A DNA stretch of 64,000 nucleotides from Thermococcus nautili (GTDB lineage: Archaea; Methanobacteriota_B; Thermococci; Thermococcales; Thermococcaceae), in the NCBI RefSeq assembly GCF_000585495.1, contig NZ_CP007264.1:62001-126000 (forward strand), written 5' to 3'. Both the position numbers and the translations under genes were made by a program. Below the pieces are notes generated by a model. It made no database searches and had not been told where the DNA came from. It saw only the letters and a program-made list of their open reading frames with translations. Shown here in pieces: positions 43,856 through 52,610 of this stretch. The stretch's first letter is position 1. The number at the start of each line of letters is the position of its first letter.

Positions 43856-43869
43856 TGACTGGTCAGTCA
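43856..43869 (+). promoter_or_regulatory. TetR-type operator O3, before fdhA
   Basis: TGACTGGTCAGTCA fits TGAC-N6-GTCA. It starts 25 bases after the TATA-like CTATTTAAGG (43827-43836), exactly at the expected transcription start of fdhA, a position where a bound repressor would block initiation. Confidence 0.68.
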
Positions 43870-43886
43870 TTAGAAGGGTGATAGCC

Positions 43887-45944
43887 ATGGCCGAGAAACT
43901 CGTGCCCGTAGTGTGCCCCTGGTGTTCAGTCGGCTGTCGCTTTTACGCGGTCAGCGTGAACGGCTACATCAGGAAGATTGAATTCGACTACGACCACCCC
44001 ACCGTCAACCGCGGAAAGCTCTGCCCGAAGGGCGTTGCCTCCTACCAGTTCATCAACAGCCCCAAGAGACTTAAGAAGCCCCTCAAGCGCGTTGGTGAGA
44101 AGGGAGAAGGAAAGTTCGAGGAGATAAGCTGGAGCGAAGCTTACAGGATAATCGCCGAGAAGATTAAGGAAATCAAGGAGACCTACGGTCCCGAGGCAAT
44201 AGCCTTCCTTGGAAGCGAGAAGATAACCTTCGAGGAGAACTACCTCGTCCACAAGCTGTCAAAGGCGATAGGAACCAACCACCTCGACTTCCCGGGAAGG
44301 TACTGCCAGTACTCCAACAGCCCCGCGAGAACGGCTGTCTTCGGTAGCGCCGCGGCGACTAATCCATTCGAGGATGTTGCCAAGGCCGAGTTCATTCTGA
44401 TTTGGGGTCACAACCCCGCTGAGACTGCACCTGTCTTCTTCGGTCAGTACATTGAGAAGGCCGTCCTCGACAACGGCGCCGAGATGGTCGTCATAGACCC
44501 GCGCGCGACGAGGGGCCACAAGTACGCGAGCATGCACCTCAAGCCCTACCCGGGAACCGACCTCGCGATAGCCCTGGCTATGCTCAACGTCGTCATAAGC
44601 GAGGAACTCTACGACAAGGAGTTCGTCAACGAGAGGACGACCGGCTTCGAGGAGCTCAAGGAGGCCGTTAAGGAGTACACACCGGAGTGGGCCGAGAAGA
44701 TAAGCGGCGTTCCCGCCGAGGACATAAGGAAAGTTGCGAGGCTCTTCGCCACCAAGAGAACTGCCCTCTTCGTCAACGAGGGCCTCAACCAGCACGTCAA
44801 CGGTTTCGAGTTCGCCCTCGCCCTCGCGAACCTCATCGCGATTACCGGCAACATCGGCAAGGAAGGCGTCTGGAGCGGTGTCTTCCCGGGCGCCCAGTGT
44901 GGATTCTGTGCCGCCATGACCGGCATCGCCCCGAACAAGCTCCCGACCGGCAAGCTCGTCACCGACGAGGCCGCGAGGGCCGAGCTTGAGAGGCTCTGGG
45001 GCTTCAAGATACCAGACTGGGTCGGCTTTGACCTGACAACTATGATACGCGAGATGGGCAACAAGATTAGGATGATGTACATCGTCGGCGGCAACATTGC
45101 CCGCTCTGCCCCGAACAGCAGGTGGGTCAGGGAACAGCTCAAGAAGCTCGACTTCCTCGTCGTGCAGGACATATTCCTCACCGAGACTGCTAAATACGCC
45201 GACATAGTTCTCCCGGCCGCGGCCTGGTTTGAGAAGACCGGAACGGCAATAAGCGCCGAGAGAAGGGTCCAGAGGAGCTACAAGGCCGCGAATCCACCTG
45301 GAGAAGCCAAGCCCGACTGGCTCATCCTGGTTGAGCTCGCCAAGGAGCTCGGCCTCGGCGAGTACTTCAAGTACGAGCACCCGGACGAGATTCTCAGGGA
45401 GATAAACAGCGTTATTCCAATATTCAAGGGCGCAACGCCAGAATACCTCGCGGAGCACCCTGAGGGATGCTTCTTCCCGTGCACCGAGCCCGGCGAGGGA
45501 ACGAAGGTCCTCTTCAAGAACGGCTTCAAGACGAGCGATGGAAAGGCCCACCTCCAGCCTGTTAAGTGGCGCGAGCCGCCGGAGATGCCCGATGAGGAGT
45601 ACCCGCTCTGGCTCACCAACTTCAGGCTCGTCGGCCACTGGCACACGGGAACCATGTCCTTCGAGAGCCCGAGCCTTGAGAAGCGCTGGCCAGAGGAGTA
45701 CGTCATGATTAACCCGAAGGACGCCGAGAAGTACGGCATAAGGAGCGGGGACCTCGTCAAGGTCGAGACCAGGCGCGGAAGCGTTCTCGTCAGGGCAGAG
45801 GTTACTGACCACGTCAGGGAGGGCGTTATCGCGATGCCGAACCACTGGAACATCAACGTTCTGACCCTTGAGACCATCCACGAGAAGACCAAGATGGCCG
45901 AGCTCAAGGCCGTCGCGGCCAGGATTAGGAAGGTGGAGGAGTGA
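43887..45944 (+). CDS. fdhA: Formate dehydrogenase-like alpha subunit
   Basis: A 685-residue molybdopterin (Mo or W) oxidoreductase. A 4Fe-4S cluster is bound by Cys10, Cys13, Cys17 and Cys46. Cys140 (GRYCQYSNSP) occupies the position of selenocysteine in E. coli FdhF, but the next residue is Gln rather than the usual catalytic His. The C-terminal MopB-binding domain (TRRGSVLVRAEVTDHVREGVI) completes the enzyme. Context with fdhB and a hydrogenase indicates formate oxidation coupled to hydrogen evolution. ATG 43887 follows GGGTGA. Confidence 0.88.
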   Translation: MAEKLVPVVCPWCSVGCRFYAVSVNGYIRKIEFDYDHPTVNRGKLCPKGVASYQFINSPKRLKKPLKRVGEKGEGKFEEISWSEAYRIIAEKIKEIKETYGPEAIAFLGSEKITFEENYLVHKLSKAIGTNHLDFPGRYCQYSNSPARTAVFGSAAATNPFEDVAKAEFILIWGHNPAETAPVFFGQYIEKAVLDNGAEMVVIDPRATRGHKYASMHLKPYPGTDLAIALAMLNVVISEELYDKEFVNERTTGFEELKEAVKEYTPEWAEKISGVPAEDIRKVARLFATKRTALFVNEGLNQHVNGFEFALALANLIAITGNIGKEGVWSGVFPGAQCGFCAAMTGIAPNKLPTGKLVTDEAARAELERLWGFKIPDWVGFDLTTMIREMGNKIRMMYIVGGNIARSAPNSRWVREQLKKLDFLVVQDIFLTETAKYADIVLPAAAWFEKTGTAISAERRVQRSYKAANPPGEAKPDWLILVELAKELGLGEYFKYEHPDEILREINSVIPIFKGATPEYLAEHPEGCFFPCTEPGEGTKVLFKNGFKTSDGKAHLQPVKWREPPEMPDEEYPLWLTNFRLVGHWHTGTMSFESPSLEKRWPEEYVMINPKDAEKYGIRSGDLVKVETRRGSVLVRAEVTDHVREGVIAMPNHWNINVLTLETIHEKTKMAELKAVAARIRKVEE

Positions 45945-45954
45945 GGTGGTTGGA

Positions 45955-46452
45955 ATGAGCAAGAAGATTTTCCTCGACTATAAGCGCTGTATCGGCTGTA
46001 AGGCCTGTGAAGTGGCCTGTGAAATGACTCATGGCGAGGCAAGGATAAGGGTCTTCGAGTTCCCCGACCTCTTCACCGTTCCCTTCAACTGCCGCCACTG
46101 TGAAAAGGCTCCATGCGAAAACGTCTGTCCGACTGGGGCGCTCTTCAGGGACGAGGACGGCGCGGTTGCCTTTGACCCGCTCAAGTGTATCGGCTGTCTC
46201 ATGTGTGCCGTTGCCTGTCCATTTGGAATTCCAAAGCTCGACGAGGAGAACAAGATTATGGATAAGTGCGACCTCTGTTCCGACAGAAGAGCGGAAGGAA
46301 AGCTTCCAGCGTGTGTCTCGGCCTGTCCAACGGAGGCCCTGCTCTACGGTGACATGAACGAGGTGCTTTGGAACAGGGAAGGAAAGATAGTGGCCAACTT
46401 GAAGAGCTCCGCCGAGAAGGGGGAGGGAGAAAAGGCCTACATCGTCCTCTGA
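45955..46452 (+). CDS. fdhB: Four-cluster ferredoxin subunit (FdhB/HycB-like)
   Basis: A 165-residue electron carrier with sixteen Cys in four groups: CIGCKACEVAC, CRHCEKAPCENVCP, CIGCLMCAVACP and CDLC...CVSACP, enough for four 4Fe-4S clusters, as in HycB/CooF proteins. It should pass electrons from FdhA to the hydrogenase. ATG 45955 follows GAGGTGG, ten bases after the fdhA stop. Confidence 0.92.
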   Translation: MSKKIFLDYKRCIGCKACEVACEMTHGEARIRVFEFPDLFTVPFNCRHCEKAPCENVCPTGALFRDEDGAVAFDPLKCIGCLMCAVACPFGIPKLDEENKIMDKCDLCSDRRAEGKLPACVSACPTEALLYGDMNEVLWNREGKIVANLKSSAEKGEGEKAYIVL

Positions 46453-46455
46453 CCT

Positions 46456-46463
46456 TATTTTTT
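46456..46463 (+). terminator. T-run after fdhB, possible terminator
   Basis: ATTTTTTG (within TTATTTTTTGC) directly follows the fdhB stop codon. It could end or attenuate fdhAB transcription, followed by a separate promoter for the hydrogenase genes. Confidence 0.3.
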
Positions 46464-46471
46464 GCAACGAA

Positions 46472-46488
46472 AACCTAGGGTTAAAAAC
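46472..46488 (+). promoter_or_regulatory. SurR site upstream of the hydrogenase gene group
   Basis: AACctaggGTTaaaAAC matches the SurR core AACn5GTTn3AAC exactly. It lies 15 bases before ATG 46503, in the only sizeable gap of the fdh-hydrogenase cluster. Its overlap with the TATA-like GGTTAAAAAC makes it unclear whether binding would activate or repress. Confidence 0.58.
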
Positions 46489-46502
46489 AAGGGGTGATGG
46501 TG

Positions 46503-47882
46503 ATGATTGAACTGGTGCTAATCTCAGCGCTCATCCCCTTCGTGCTCCTGATACTCTGGAAGCTCGAGGGGAAGACAGCCGACCTAATAGCGGGCGCGAT
46601 TCTCGGCGTTTCCCTGCTCCTCAACGGTATGGCCCTCTATGACTTCTTCTCAAAGGGCTCTGACAAGGTTTATCACACCGCCTACGTTACCACCGGCAAC
46701 CTTGGGGAGGTCTTTGGAATAACCGCCGATACCGCCTCAATGCTCATGGGGCTCGTCTCGATACTAATCGCGTTTCTCATGGCAGTCTACGCGAGCAAGT
46801 TCCTTGACTCGGGGAAGGGGAAGTTCTACGCGCTCTTCGGCCTGCTCACCGGCGCGAGCATGGTTTTCATCTACTCGACCAACCTTGTCCAGTTCGCCGT
46901 TGCGCTTGAGCTCATGGCGATAGCGATGCTTTGCCTCGTGGAGCTCGGTAATGCCAAGACTGACGCCCTCAAGGCCTTCCTCGTCCTCAACGTTGGAGTG
47001 CTCCTCATCCTCGGAGCGGTTGCCGTTCTCGGCACGGGACAGGACCTTACCAAGGCCACTTATGACGGCACGGCGTTCCTCCTGCTAATCTTCGCGGCCT
47101 TCATGATGAGCTCACAGTTCCCGTTCTACTCCTGGCTTCCGGACTCAACAGCCTCTCCTATTCCCGCGAGTGCCTATGTGCACTCCGCCTCGATTGTCCC
47201 GCTCGGCGCCTACATGCTCTTCAGGGTTATCCAGTACATGAAGCCGAACGACGACTACTTCTGGCTCCTTGGAGGTCTGACCGTTGCCCTCATAATCCTG
47301 ATGATGATTTACTACCCGCTCCAGCGCGATGCAAAGAGGCTCATAGCCTACTCCACCATAGCCCAGACCGGCGTTGCATACATAACCCTCGCCTACGCCC
47401 TGCTCGGCCACGTCGCGGGAATCCAGATAGCCCTCTATCAGGTCGTCAACCACGCGGTCGTCAAGGCCCTCGCCTTCGCCTCCGTCGGAGGACTCGCCTT
47501 AGCATACGGCACCACCGACCTCAAGCTCATCAAGGGCATGAGGAGAACCGTCCCCTGGACGAGCATAGCATGGTTCATGAGCTTCCTCGGACTGGCCGGT
47601 GTCCTTCCGCTCGGCCTGTTCTTCAGCAAGGCCTTCACAATCATGAGCACCAGACACGCCAAGGGAATCGCCTCGTGGCTCTTCCCGGCAGTGGTTCTCA
47701 TAGACGCGGCAATATTCCTCATCGTGGTCCTCCTCTGGTTCAGGGAGATATTCTTCGGCGAGGGTGAGGCAAAGAAAGAGCCAAAGGTCATCGTTGCAGT
47801 GCTCATCGTCCTCATAATCGTCGGCATAATAATGCCCTGGGTCAGCCTCGACGTTGTGATGAAGATAGGCTTTGCGGGGTGA
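46503..47882 (+). CDS. Antiporter-like membrane subunit (HyfB/NuoN family)
   Basis: A 459-residue, roughly fourteen-helix subunit of the NuoL/M/N family. The proton-channel core includes FPFYSWLPDSTASPIPASAYVHSASIVPLGAY and KRLIAYSTIAQTGVAY, with the buried Lys and Glu of the family. It should pump ions driven by hydrogenase electron flow. ATG 46503 follows GGTGATG; earlier in-frame starts at 46494 and 46497 overlap that site. Confidence 0.88.
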   Translation: MIELVLISALIPFVLLILWKLEGKTADLIAGAILGVSLLLNGMALYDFFSKGSDKVYHTAYVTTGNLGEVFGITADTASMLMGLVSILIAFLMAVYASKFLDSGKGKFYALFGLLTGASMVFIYSTNLVQFAVALELMAIAMLCLVELGNAKTDALKAFLVLNVGVLLILGAVAVLGTGQDLTKATYDGTAFLLLIFAAFMMSSQFPFYSWLPDSTASPIPASAYVHSASIVPLGAYMLFRVIQYMKPNDDYFWLLGGLTVALIILMMIYYPLQRDAKRLIAYSTIAQTGVAYITLAYALLGHVAGIQIALYQVVNHAVVKALAFASVGGLALAYGTTDLKLIKGMRRTVPWTSIAWFMSFLGLAGVLPLGLFFSKAFTIMSTRHAKGIASWLFPAVVLIDAAIFLIVVLLWFREIFFGEGEAKKEPKVIVAVLIVLIIVGIIMPWVSLDVVMKIGFAG

Positions 47883-47888
47883 TGTGAG

Positions 47889-49880
47889 ATGATACTCGAA
47901 TACGCGATTGGGGCGTTCATCCTCGGTGGTCTCGTCGGCCTGATTAGGGACTACAAGGCCACGGTTAAGGCGTCAAGCTTCATGGCGTTCCTCGGTTCAC
48001 TCGCCCTCCTCTGGCAGGTTTATGCCGTCTACACCAACGGCCCCGTTTCGGGAAGCCTCTTTGGAATCCCCGTCAAGGTGGACGACCTCTCAATAATCTT
48101 CCTCCTCATAATCGGCCTCGTTGGAGCGGCCGCTTCCCTCTTCGCGATAAACTACATGGAGCTCTTTGAGAAGGTCGGCAAGGGCTGGGTCTACGCGATA
48201 GCCTACAACACCTTCCTCGCGAGTATGGCCCTCGTCGTTACCGCGGACAGCATGGAGTACTTTGTCATGGGCTGGGAGCTCATGACCCTCAGCTCGTTCA
48301 TACTGGTCTTCTTCAGCGAGAGGCCGAGGGACACCGACGCGAGCGTCAAGTACTACATCACCATGCACTTCCTCGACACGATTCCGCTCTTCCTCGCCCT
48401 GGGAACCGCCTACTCCCTCGTCGGCGGCTTCGACGAGCTCACCTTTGAGAACATAGCGAGCGCTATGGCAACCGCATCCACGAGCACCAAGCTGGTCTTC
48501 ACGGCGCTCCTCATGATAGCCTTCATGACCAAGTCGGGAATGATACCCTTCCAGTTCTGGGTTGCCGAGACCTACCGCGCGGCGCCGACCAGCGTTTCAG
48601 CCGTCATGGCCGGTGCGATGGAGAAGGTTGCCCTCTACGGTCTCATCGCCCTCATCTGGAGAACCGTCGGAACGAGCTACGGCCTCGGCCTCTTCGTTGC
48701 CGTGATAGGTGCCATAACCCTCACCGTTGGAACCCTCTACGCACTCAGAGAGACGAACGCCAAGAGACTCCTCGCCTACCACTCGATAGGCCAGATGGGC
48801 TACATATGGCTCGGCCTTGGAATAGGAATGGCACTCATCCCGAAGGGTGGCTTCCTCGGCGCCGTTGGAGCCCTCGGTGCCTTCGCGGGACTCTTCCACG
48901 CCCTCAACCACGCGATATTCAAGGCCTCGCTCTTCCTCTCTGCCGGAGCCGTTGAGTACAGAACCGGAACCGTTGACCTCAACGAGCTCGGCGGTCTCGG
49001 CAAGACCATGAAGGTAACCGCCTTGGCGGCGCTCTTCGCCTCGCTCGCCATAAGCGGTGTTCCGCCCTTCAACGGCTTCATCAGCAAGTGGCTCATCTAC
49101 GTTTCCGGTTATTACTCGAACAGCTACGTTTTGGCCCTCGGCGCAGTACTGGCTGCCTTCATCAGCGCCGCTACGCTTGCATCGTTCATCAAGTTCTACG
49201 GAACCCAGTTCGGCGGTGAGATGAAGCGCTACGAGAACGTTCAGGAGGTCCCGGCCGGAATGCTCGTTGGCCAGTGGATTCTCGCTGGTCTAACGCTCCT
49301 CATCGGCGTCTTCCCGGGAACCGTCACCGGAATCCTCAACGTCTTCAACGCCCCGATAAGCGATGGCGTTTACAAGATAGGCTTCCAGTCCGTGGTGTTC
49401 TCGCCGGTGCTCTTCGTGATAGTCCTCGGAATACTGACCTTCGGACTCTACCTCGTCTTCAAGCCCGAGTACAAGGAGGCCAAGCCCTGGGACTGCGGTT
49501 CAACAGAGATAGACGAGGACGAGTACAGGATAAACGCGGAGGGCTACTACATCAAGTACGAGGAGAAGATAGGCTCGTTCTACCACCTCGGCGACTGGTT
49601 CTACCGCGTTGGAGCCGGAATAATCCGCTACATCGTCAGGGCCTACCTCTGGATGGCGAGCTACTTCACCAAGATAGTCGACACCCCGTACACCAGGATA
49701 GAGACCCTCGACGACCTCCGCGAGAGGGAAATCATGCACATAGACGAGGAGGTCTTCAAGCCACTCATCAGGTTCCTCAACATAGCCAGGGACGTCATCC
49801 CGGGAATAAGGCTCGGCACCTTCATCGTCATAGCCCTCGTTGTCGTTGGGGCTATCGTGGGACTGCTAATAGTCATGTGA
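47889..49880 (+). CDS. Antiporter-like membrane subunit (HyfB/NuoL family)
   Basis: A 663-residue NuoL/M-type subunit with about fourteen core helices (MTKSGMIPFQFWVAETYRAAPTSVSAVMAGAMEKVALYG, KRLLAYHSIGQMGYIW) plus a long C-terminal extension (about residues 520-663) containing a hydrophilic stretch and a last helix. It begins six bases after the previous stop and is part of the membrane arm of the hydrogenase. Confidence 0.88.
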   Translation: MILEYAIGAFILGGLVGLIRDYKATVKASSFMAFLGSLALLWQVYAVYTNGPVSGSLFGIPVKVDDLSIIFLLIIGLVGAAASLFAINYMELFEKVGKGWVYAIAYNTFLASMALVVTADSMEYFVMGWELMTLSSFILVFFSERPRDTDASVKYYITMHFLDTIPLFLALGTAYSLVGGFDELTFENIASAMATASTSTKLVFTALLMIAFMTKSGMIPFQFWVAETYRAAPTSVSAVMAGAMEKVALYGLIALIWRTVGTSYGLGLFVAVIGAITLTVGTLYALRETNAKRLLAYHSIGQMGYIWLGLGIGMALIPKGGFLGAVGALGAFAGLFHALNHAIFKASLFLSAGAVEYRTGTVDLNELGGLGKTMKVTALAALFASLAISGVPPFNGFISKWLIYVSGYYSNSYVLALGAVLAAFISAATLASFIKFYGTQFGGEMKRYENVQEVPAGMLVGQWILAGLTLLIGVFPGTVTGILNVFNAPISDGVYKIGFQSVVFSPVLFVIVLGILTFGLYLVFKPEYKEAKPWDCGSTEIDEDEYRINAEGYYIKYEEKIGSFYHLGDWFYRVGAGIIRYIVRAYLWMASYFTKIVDTPYTRIETLDDLREREIMHIDEEVFKPLIRFLNIARDVIPGIRLGTFIVIALVVVGAIVGLLIVM

Positions 49881-49890
49881 GGTGATGAAA

Positions 49891-50808
49891 ATGGAGACGA
49901 CGGCCAAGCTCGCCTTCAGCTTTATCGGTGTGCTCCTGACCTTCCTCCTGCCCCCTTACCTCGACGGAATAGCGAGAAGGGTTAAGGCAAGGCTCCAGTA
50001 CAGGCGCGGGCCACCGCTCATGCAGACCTGGTACGACCTCAACAAGCTCTTCAGCCTTCCGTCGGTTAAGCCGACCAAGAGCGCGCTCTTCACCTGGGCA
50101 CCTTTCCTTGCCCTCGCCTCGGCCGTAATCGGCGCTCTCCTCCTTCCCTACGGAAACGTGGTGCCCATTGACATAGGCTTCAACTTAGTGGTGTTCTTCT
50201 ACGTGATACTGATGGTCAGCGTGTTCCTCATGCTCGCTGGTCTGAGCGTCCAGAACGCCTTCAGCCACCTCGGTTCGGCCAGGGAGATGCAGATAATCCT
50301 CACCGTCGAGCCCCTCATAGCCGTCCTCTACGGAGTCCTCGCTTACAACGCGGGCTCGCTCAACATAGCTGACATCATCTCGAACCTTCACCTAACGCCC
50401 TCGCTCGTCATGACCTACGTCCTGCTCGCCTACGCGCTCTACGTCGAGAGTGGCTTCATGCCCTTCGACATAGCGGAGGCGGAGCAGGAGGTTATAGGCG
50501 GTCCGCTCAGCGAGTACAGCGGAAGGCTCCTCGGAGTCTTCTACTACGCCATCTACATCAAGCGCTTCGCCCTGCTGTGGTTCTTCGTCAGCCTGCTCGT
50601 CCTCCCGTGGGTCGGGCCGATAGACACGACTCTCAAGGCGGCAGAGGTGCTCGCGGTTCAGTTCCTCCTGACGGTGGCTTTATATCCGGTCATAGCCTCA
50701 CTCGAAGCAACGAACGCGAGGCTCAGGATTGACCACGTTGTTAAGATGAACACGAGGGCTTTCTTTGCGGGAATAATTATCCTCGCCATAGCGTTCATGG
50801 GGTGGTGA
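49891..50808 (+). CDS. NuoH-like membrane anchor subunit (HycD/HyfC)
   Basis: A 305-residue, eight-helix subunit linking the peripheral hydrogenase to the membrane arm. Family motifs are RRVKARLQYRRGPPLMQTWYDL and FDIAEAEQEVIGGPLSEYSG. ATG 49891 follows GGTGA; GTG 49882 is less likely. The stop overlaps the next ribosome-binding region. Confidence 0.9.
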   Translation: METTAKLAFSFIGVLLTFLLPPYLDGIARRVKARLQYRRGPPLMQTWYDLNKLFSLPSVKPTKSALFTWAPFLALASAVIGALLLPYGNVVPIDIGFNLVVFFYVILMVSVFLMLAGLSVQNAFSHLGSAREMQIILTVEPLIAVLYGVLAYNAGSLNIADIISNLHLTPSLVMTYVLLAYALYVESGFMPFDIAEAEQEVIGGPLSEYSGRLLGVFYYAIYIKRFALLWFFVSLLVLPWVGPIDTTLKAAEVLAVQFLLTVALYPVIASLEATNARLRIDHVVKMNTRAFFAGIIILAIAFMGW

Positions 50809-50810
50809 AT

Positions 50811-52610
50811 ATGGTAACGACGAGGGATTTGGAGGCTCACTTCGAGTTTGAGTGCAGGGCCTGTGAAAAGGGCCAGTGCAGAAAGGCGGACGTTAACACA
50901 ATCCTTGCCGAGAGAAAGGGCCTCAAGGAGTTTTACGAGGCCTTCAAGGAGCACATAAGGGAATGCAAGAGGATGAGCTACGGTCAGTACCAGTTCGTGA
51001 TTGACAGGGAAGTCCTTCCGGAGGCGGTGCTCTGGTGGCACAACCACCCTGAGTTCAAGGAGACCCACCTCTCAACCGCCGTTGGAACCGACGAGAGGCC
51101 CCTCAACGGCCACTTCGTCTACATGCCCTTCCTCAACGTCCAGGTTGAGCCTGAGAACATGGACGAGAACTACTACGTCTTCCTCAGGGCGTACCTCCCG
51201 GCCGACGACCCGAGCTTCCCGAGCGTCGCGGCAAAGCTTCCGGCCGCGCTCTGGATAGAGAGAGAAGTTAAAGACCTGCTCGGTTTCAACCCCGTTGGCC
51301 ACCCGGACCCGAGGAGGCTCATATTGCCTGAGGACTGGCCGGAGGGAGTTTACCCGCTCAGGAAGGACATGGACTACAGGCACTCACCGATGGCCGAGAC
51401 CAAGACCGAGTTCAGGGAGAAGCCTGAGGGAACGACGCTCGTCCCGATGGGCCCGGTTCATATGGGTATCGAGGAGCCGGCCCACTTCAGGCTCTTCGTC
51501 AAGGGCGAGGAGATAGTTGACGTGGACTATCGCGGTTTCTACTCCCACAGGGGAATCGAGAAGACCGGTGAGGGCAGGCTTACCTACAACCAGGTTCTCT
51601 TCCTCGCCGAGAGAATCTGTGGAATCTGTGGTTACCAGCACTCGGTAAGCTACGCGATGGCCGTTGAGCGCCTGGCCGACGTCGAAATCCCTGACAGGGC
51701 ACGCTACATAAGAACGCTGATGCTCGAACTGGAGAGGATTCACAACCACCTGCTCTGGGTCGGCATTGCCGCTCACCTCGTCGGCTACGACACCGGCTTC
51801 ATGCACGCGTGGAGAATCCGTGAGCCCGTCATGTGGCTCGTCGAGCGCTTAACCGGAAACAGGAAGCAGTACGGAATGAACATCGTCGGTGGAGTTAGGA
51901 GGGACATCCTTGACTACCGCAAGGAAGAGATACTCAAGGTGGTCAAGCAGATACGCGAGGAAACCAAGAAGTTCCTCGACATAGCTCTGAACACCAACAC
52001 CTTCATCAAGCGCGCTGAGGGAGTCGGAATACTGCCCTACAAGGTTGCCAAGGCCTACTCCGTCCTCGGACCGACTGCAAGGGCCAGCGGAAGGAGGATT
52101 GACACGAGGCTTGACCAGGCAACGAAGACTGCCATGGCCTACAACGAGGTTGACTTCAAGGTTCCGGTCTACAAGGAGGGCGACGTCCTCGCGAGGGTTC
52201 TCGTCAGGATGGACGAGCTCTTCGAGAGCCTCTGGATAGTGGAACAGCTCATTGACCAGATGCCTGGCGGAGACATTATGGTTCCAATCGGCGACCTGCC
52301 CGAGTACGAGGAGGCCCTTGGATTCACCGAGGCCCACCGCGGTGAAGTGGTTCACTACGTCATGACCGGCGAGAAGAACAAGGTCTACCGCTGGAAGGTG
52401 AGGGCGCCGACCTACAACAACCTGCCGGCTGTGCCGGAGATGCTCAAGGGCTACCACGTAGCCGATGCACCGCTCATCATAGCGAGCATCGACCCGTGCT
52501 ACTCCTGTACCGAGAGGGTTCAGTTCGTTGACGTCCAGACCGGCAAGGTGAAGGTTCTCACCGAGGCCGAGTTCAACGAGCTCTCAATCAAGTACAGGGG
52601 GGTGTTCTGA
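50811..52610 (+). CDS. [NiFe] hydrogenase large subunit, NuoC-NuoD fusion (HycE type)
   Basis: A 599-residue subunit. Residues 1-190 are a NuoC-like domain, and about 200-599 the catalytic domain. The nickel-iron ligands are present: Cys270 and Cys273 (RICGICGYQHS) and Cys563 and Cys566 (DPCYSCTER). It is therefore a true hydrogen-producing group 4 subunit, not a complex I relative that has lost the site. The chain extends about 33 residues past the last ligands. Early Cys residues (CRACEKGQC) near residue 15 are unusual. The stop overlaps the next start (TGATG). Confidence 0.94.
   Translation: MVTTRDLEAHFEFECRACEKGQCRKADVNTILAERKGLKEFYEAFKEHIRECKRMSYGQYQFVIDREVLPEAVLWWHNHPEFKETHLSTAVGTDERPLNGHFVYMPFLNVQVEPENMDENYYVFLRAYLPADDPSFPSVAAKLPAALWIEREVKDLLGFNPVGHPDPRRLILPEDWPEGVYPLRKDMDYRHSPMAETKTEFREKPEGTTLVPMGPVHMGIEEPAHFRLFVKGEEIVDVDYRGFYSHRGIEKTGEGRLTYNQVLFLAERICGICGYQHSVSYAMAVERLADVEIPDRARYIRTLMLELERIHNHLLWVGIAAHLVGYDTGFMHAWRIREPVMWLVERLTGNRKQYGMNIVGGVRRDILDYRKEEILKVVKQIREETKKFLDIALNTNTFIKRAEGVGILPYKVAKAYSVLGPTARASGRRIDTRLDQATKTAMAYNEVDFKVPVYKEGDVLARVLVRMDELFESLWIVEQLIDQMPGGDIMVPIGDLPEYEEALGFTEAHRGEVVHYVMTGEKNKVYRWKVRAPTYNNLPAVPEMLKGYHVADAPLIIASIDPCYSCTERVQFVDVQTGKVKVLTEAEFNELSIKYRGVF

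Noticed and set aside
44259-45962. 567-codon open frame antisense to fdhA
   Set aside because: It lies wholly opposite a gene with clear metal-binding motifs; long antisense frames arise here from strong codon bias. No ribosome-binding site or family resemblance.
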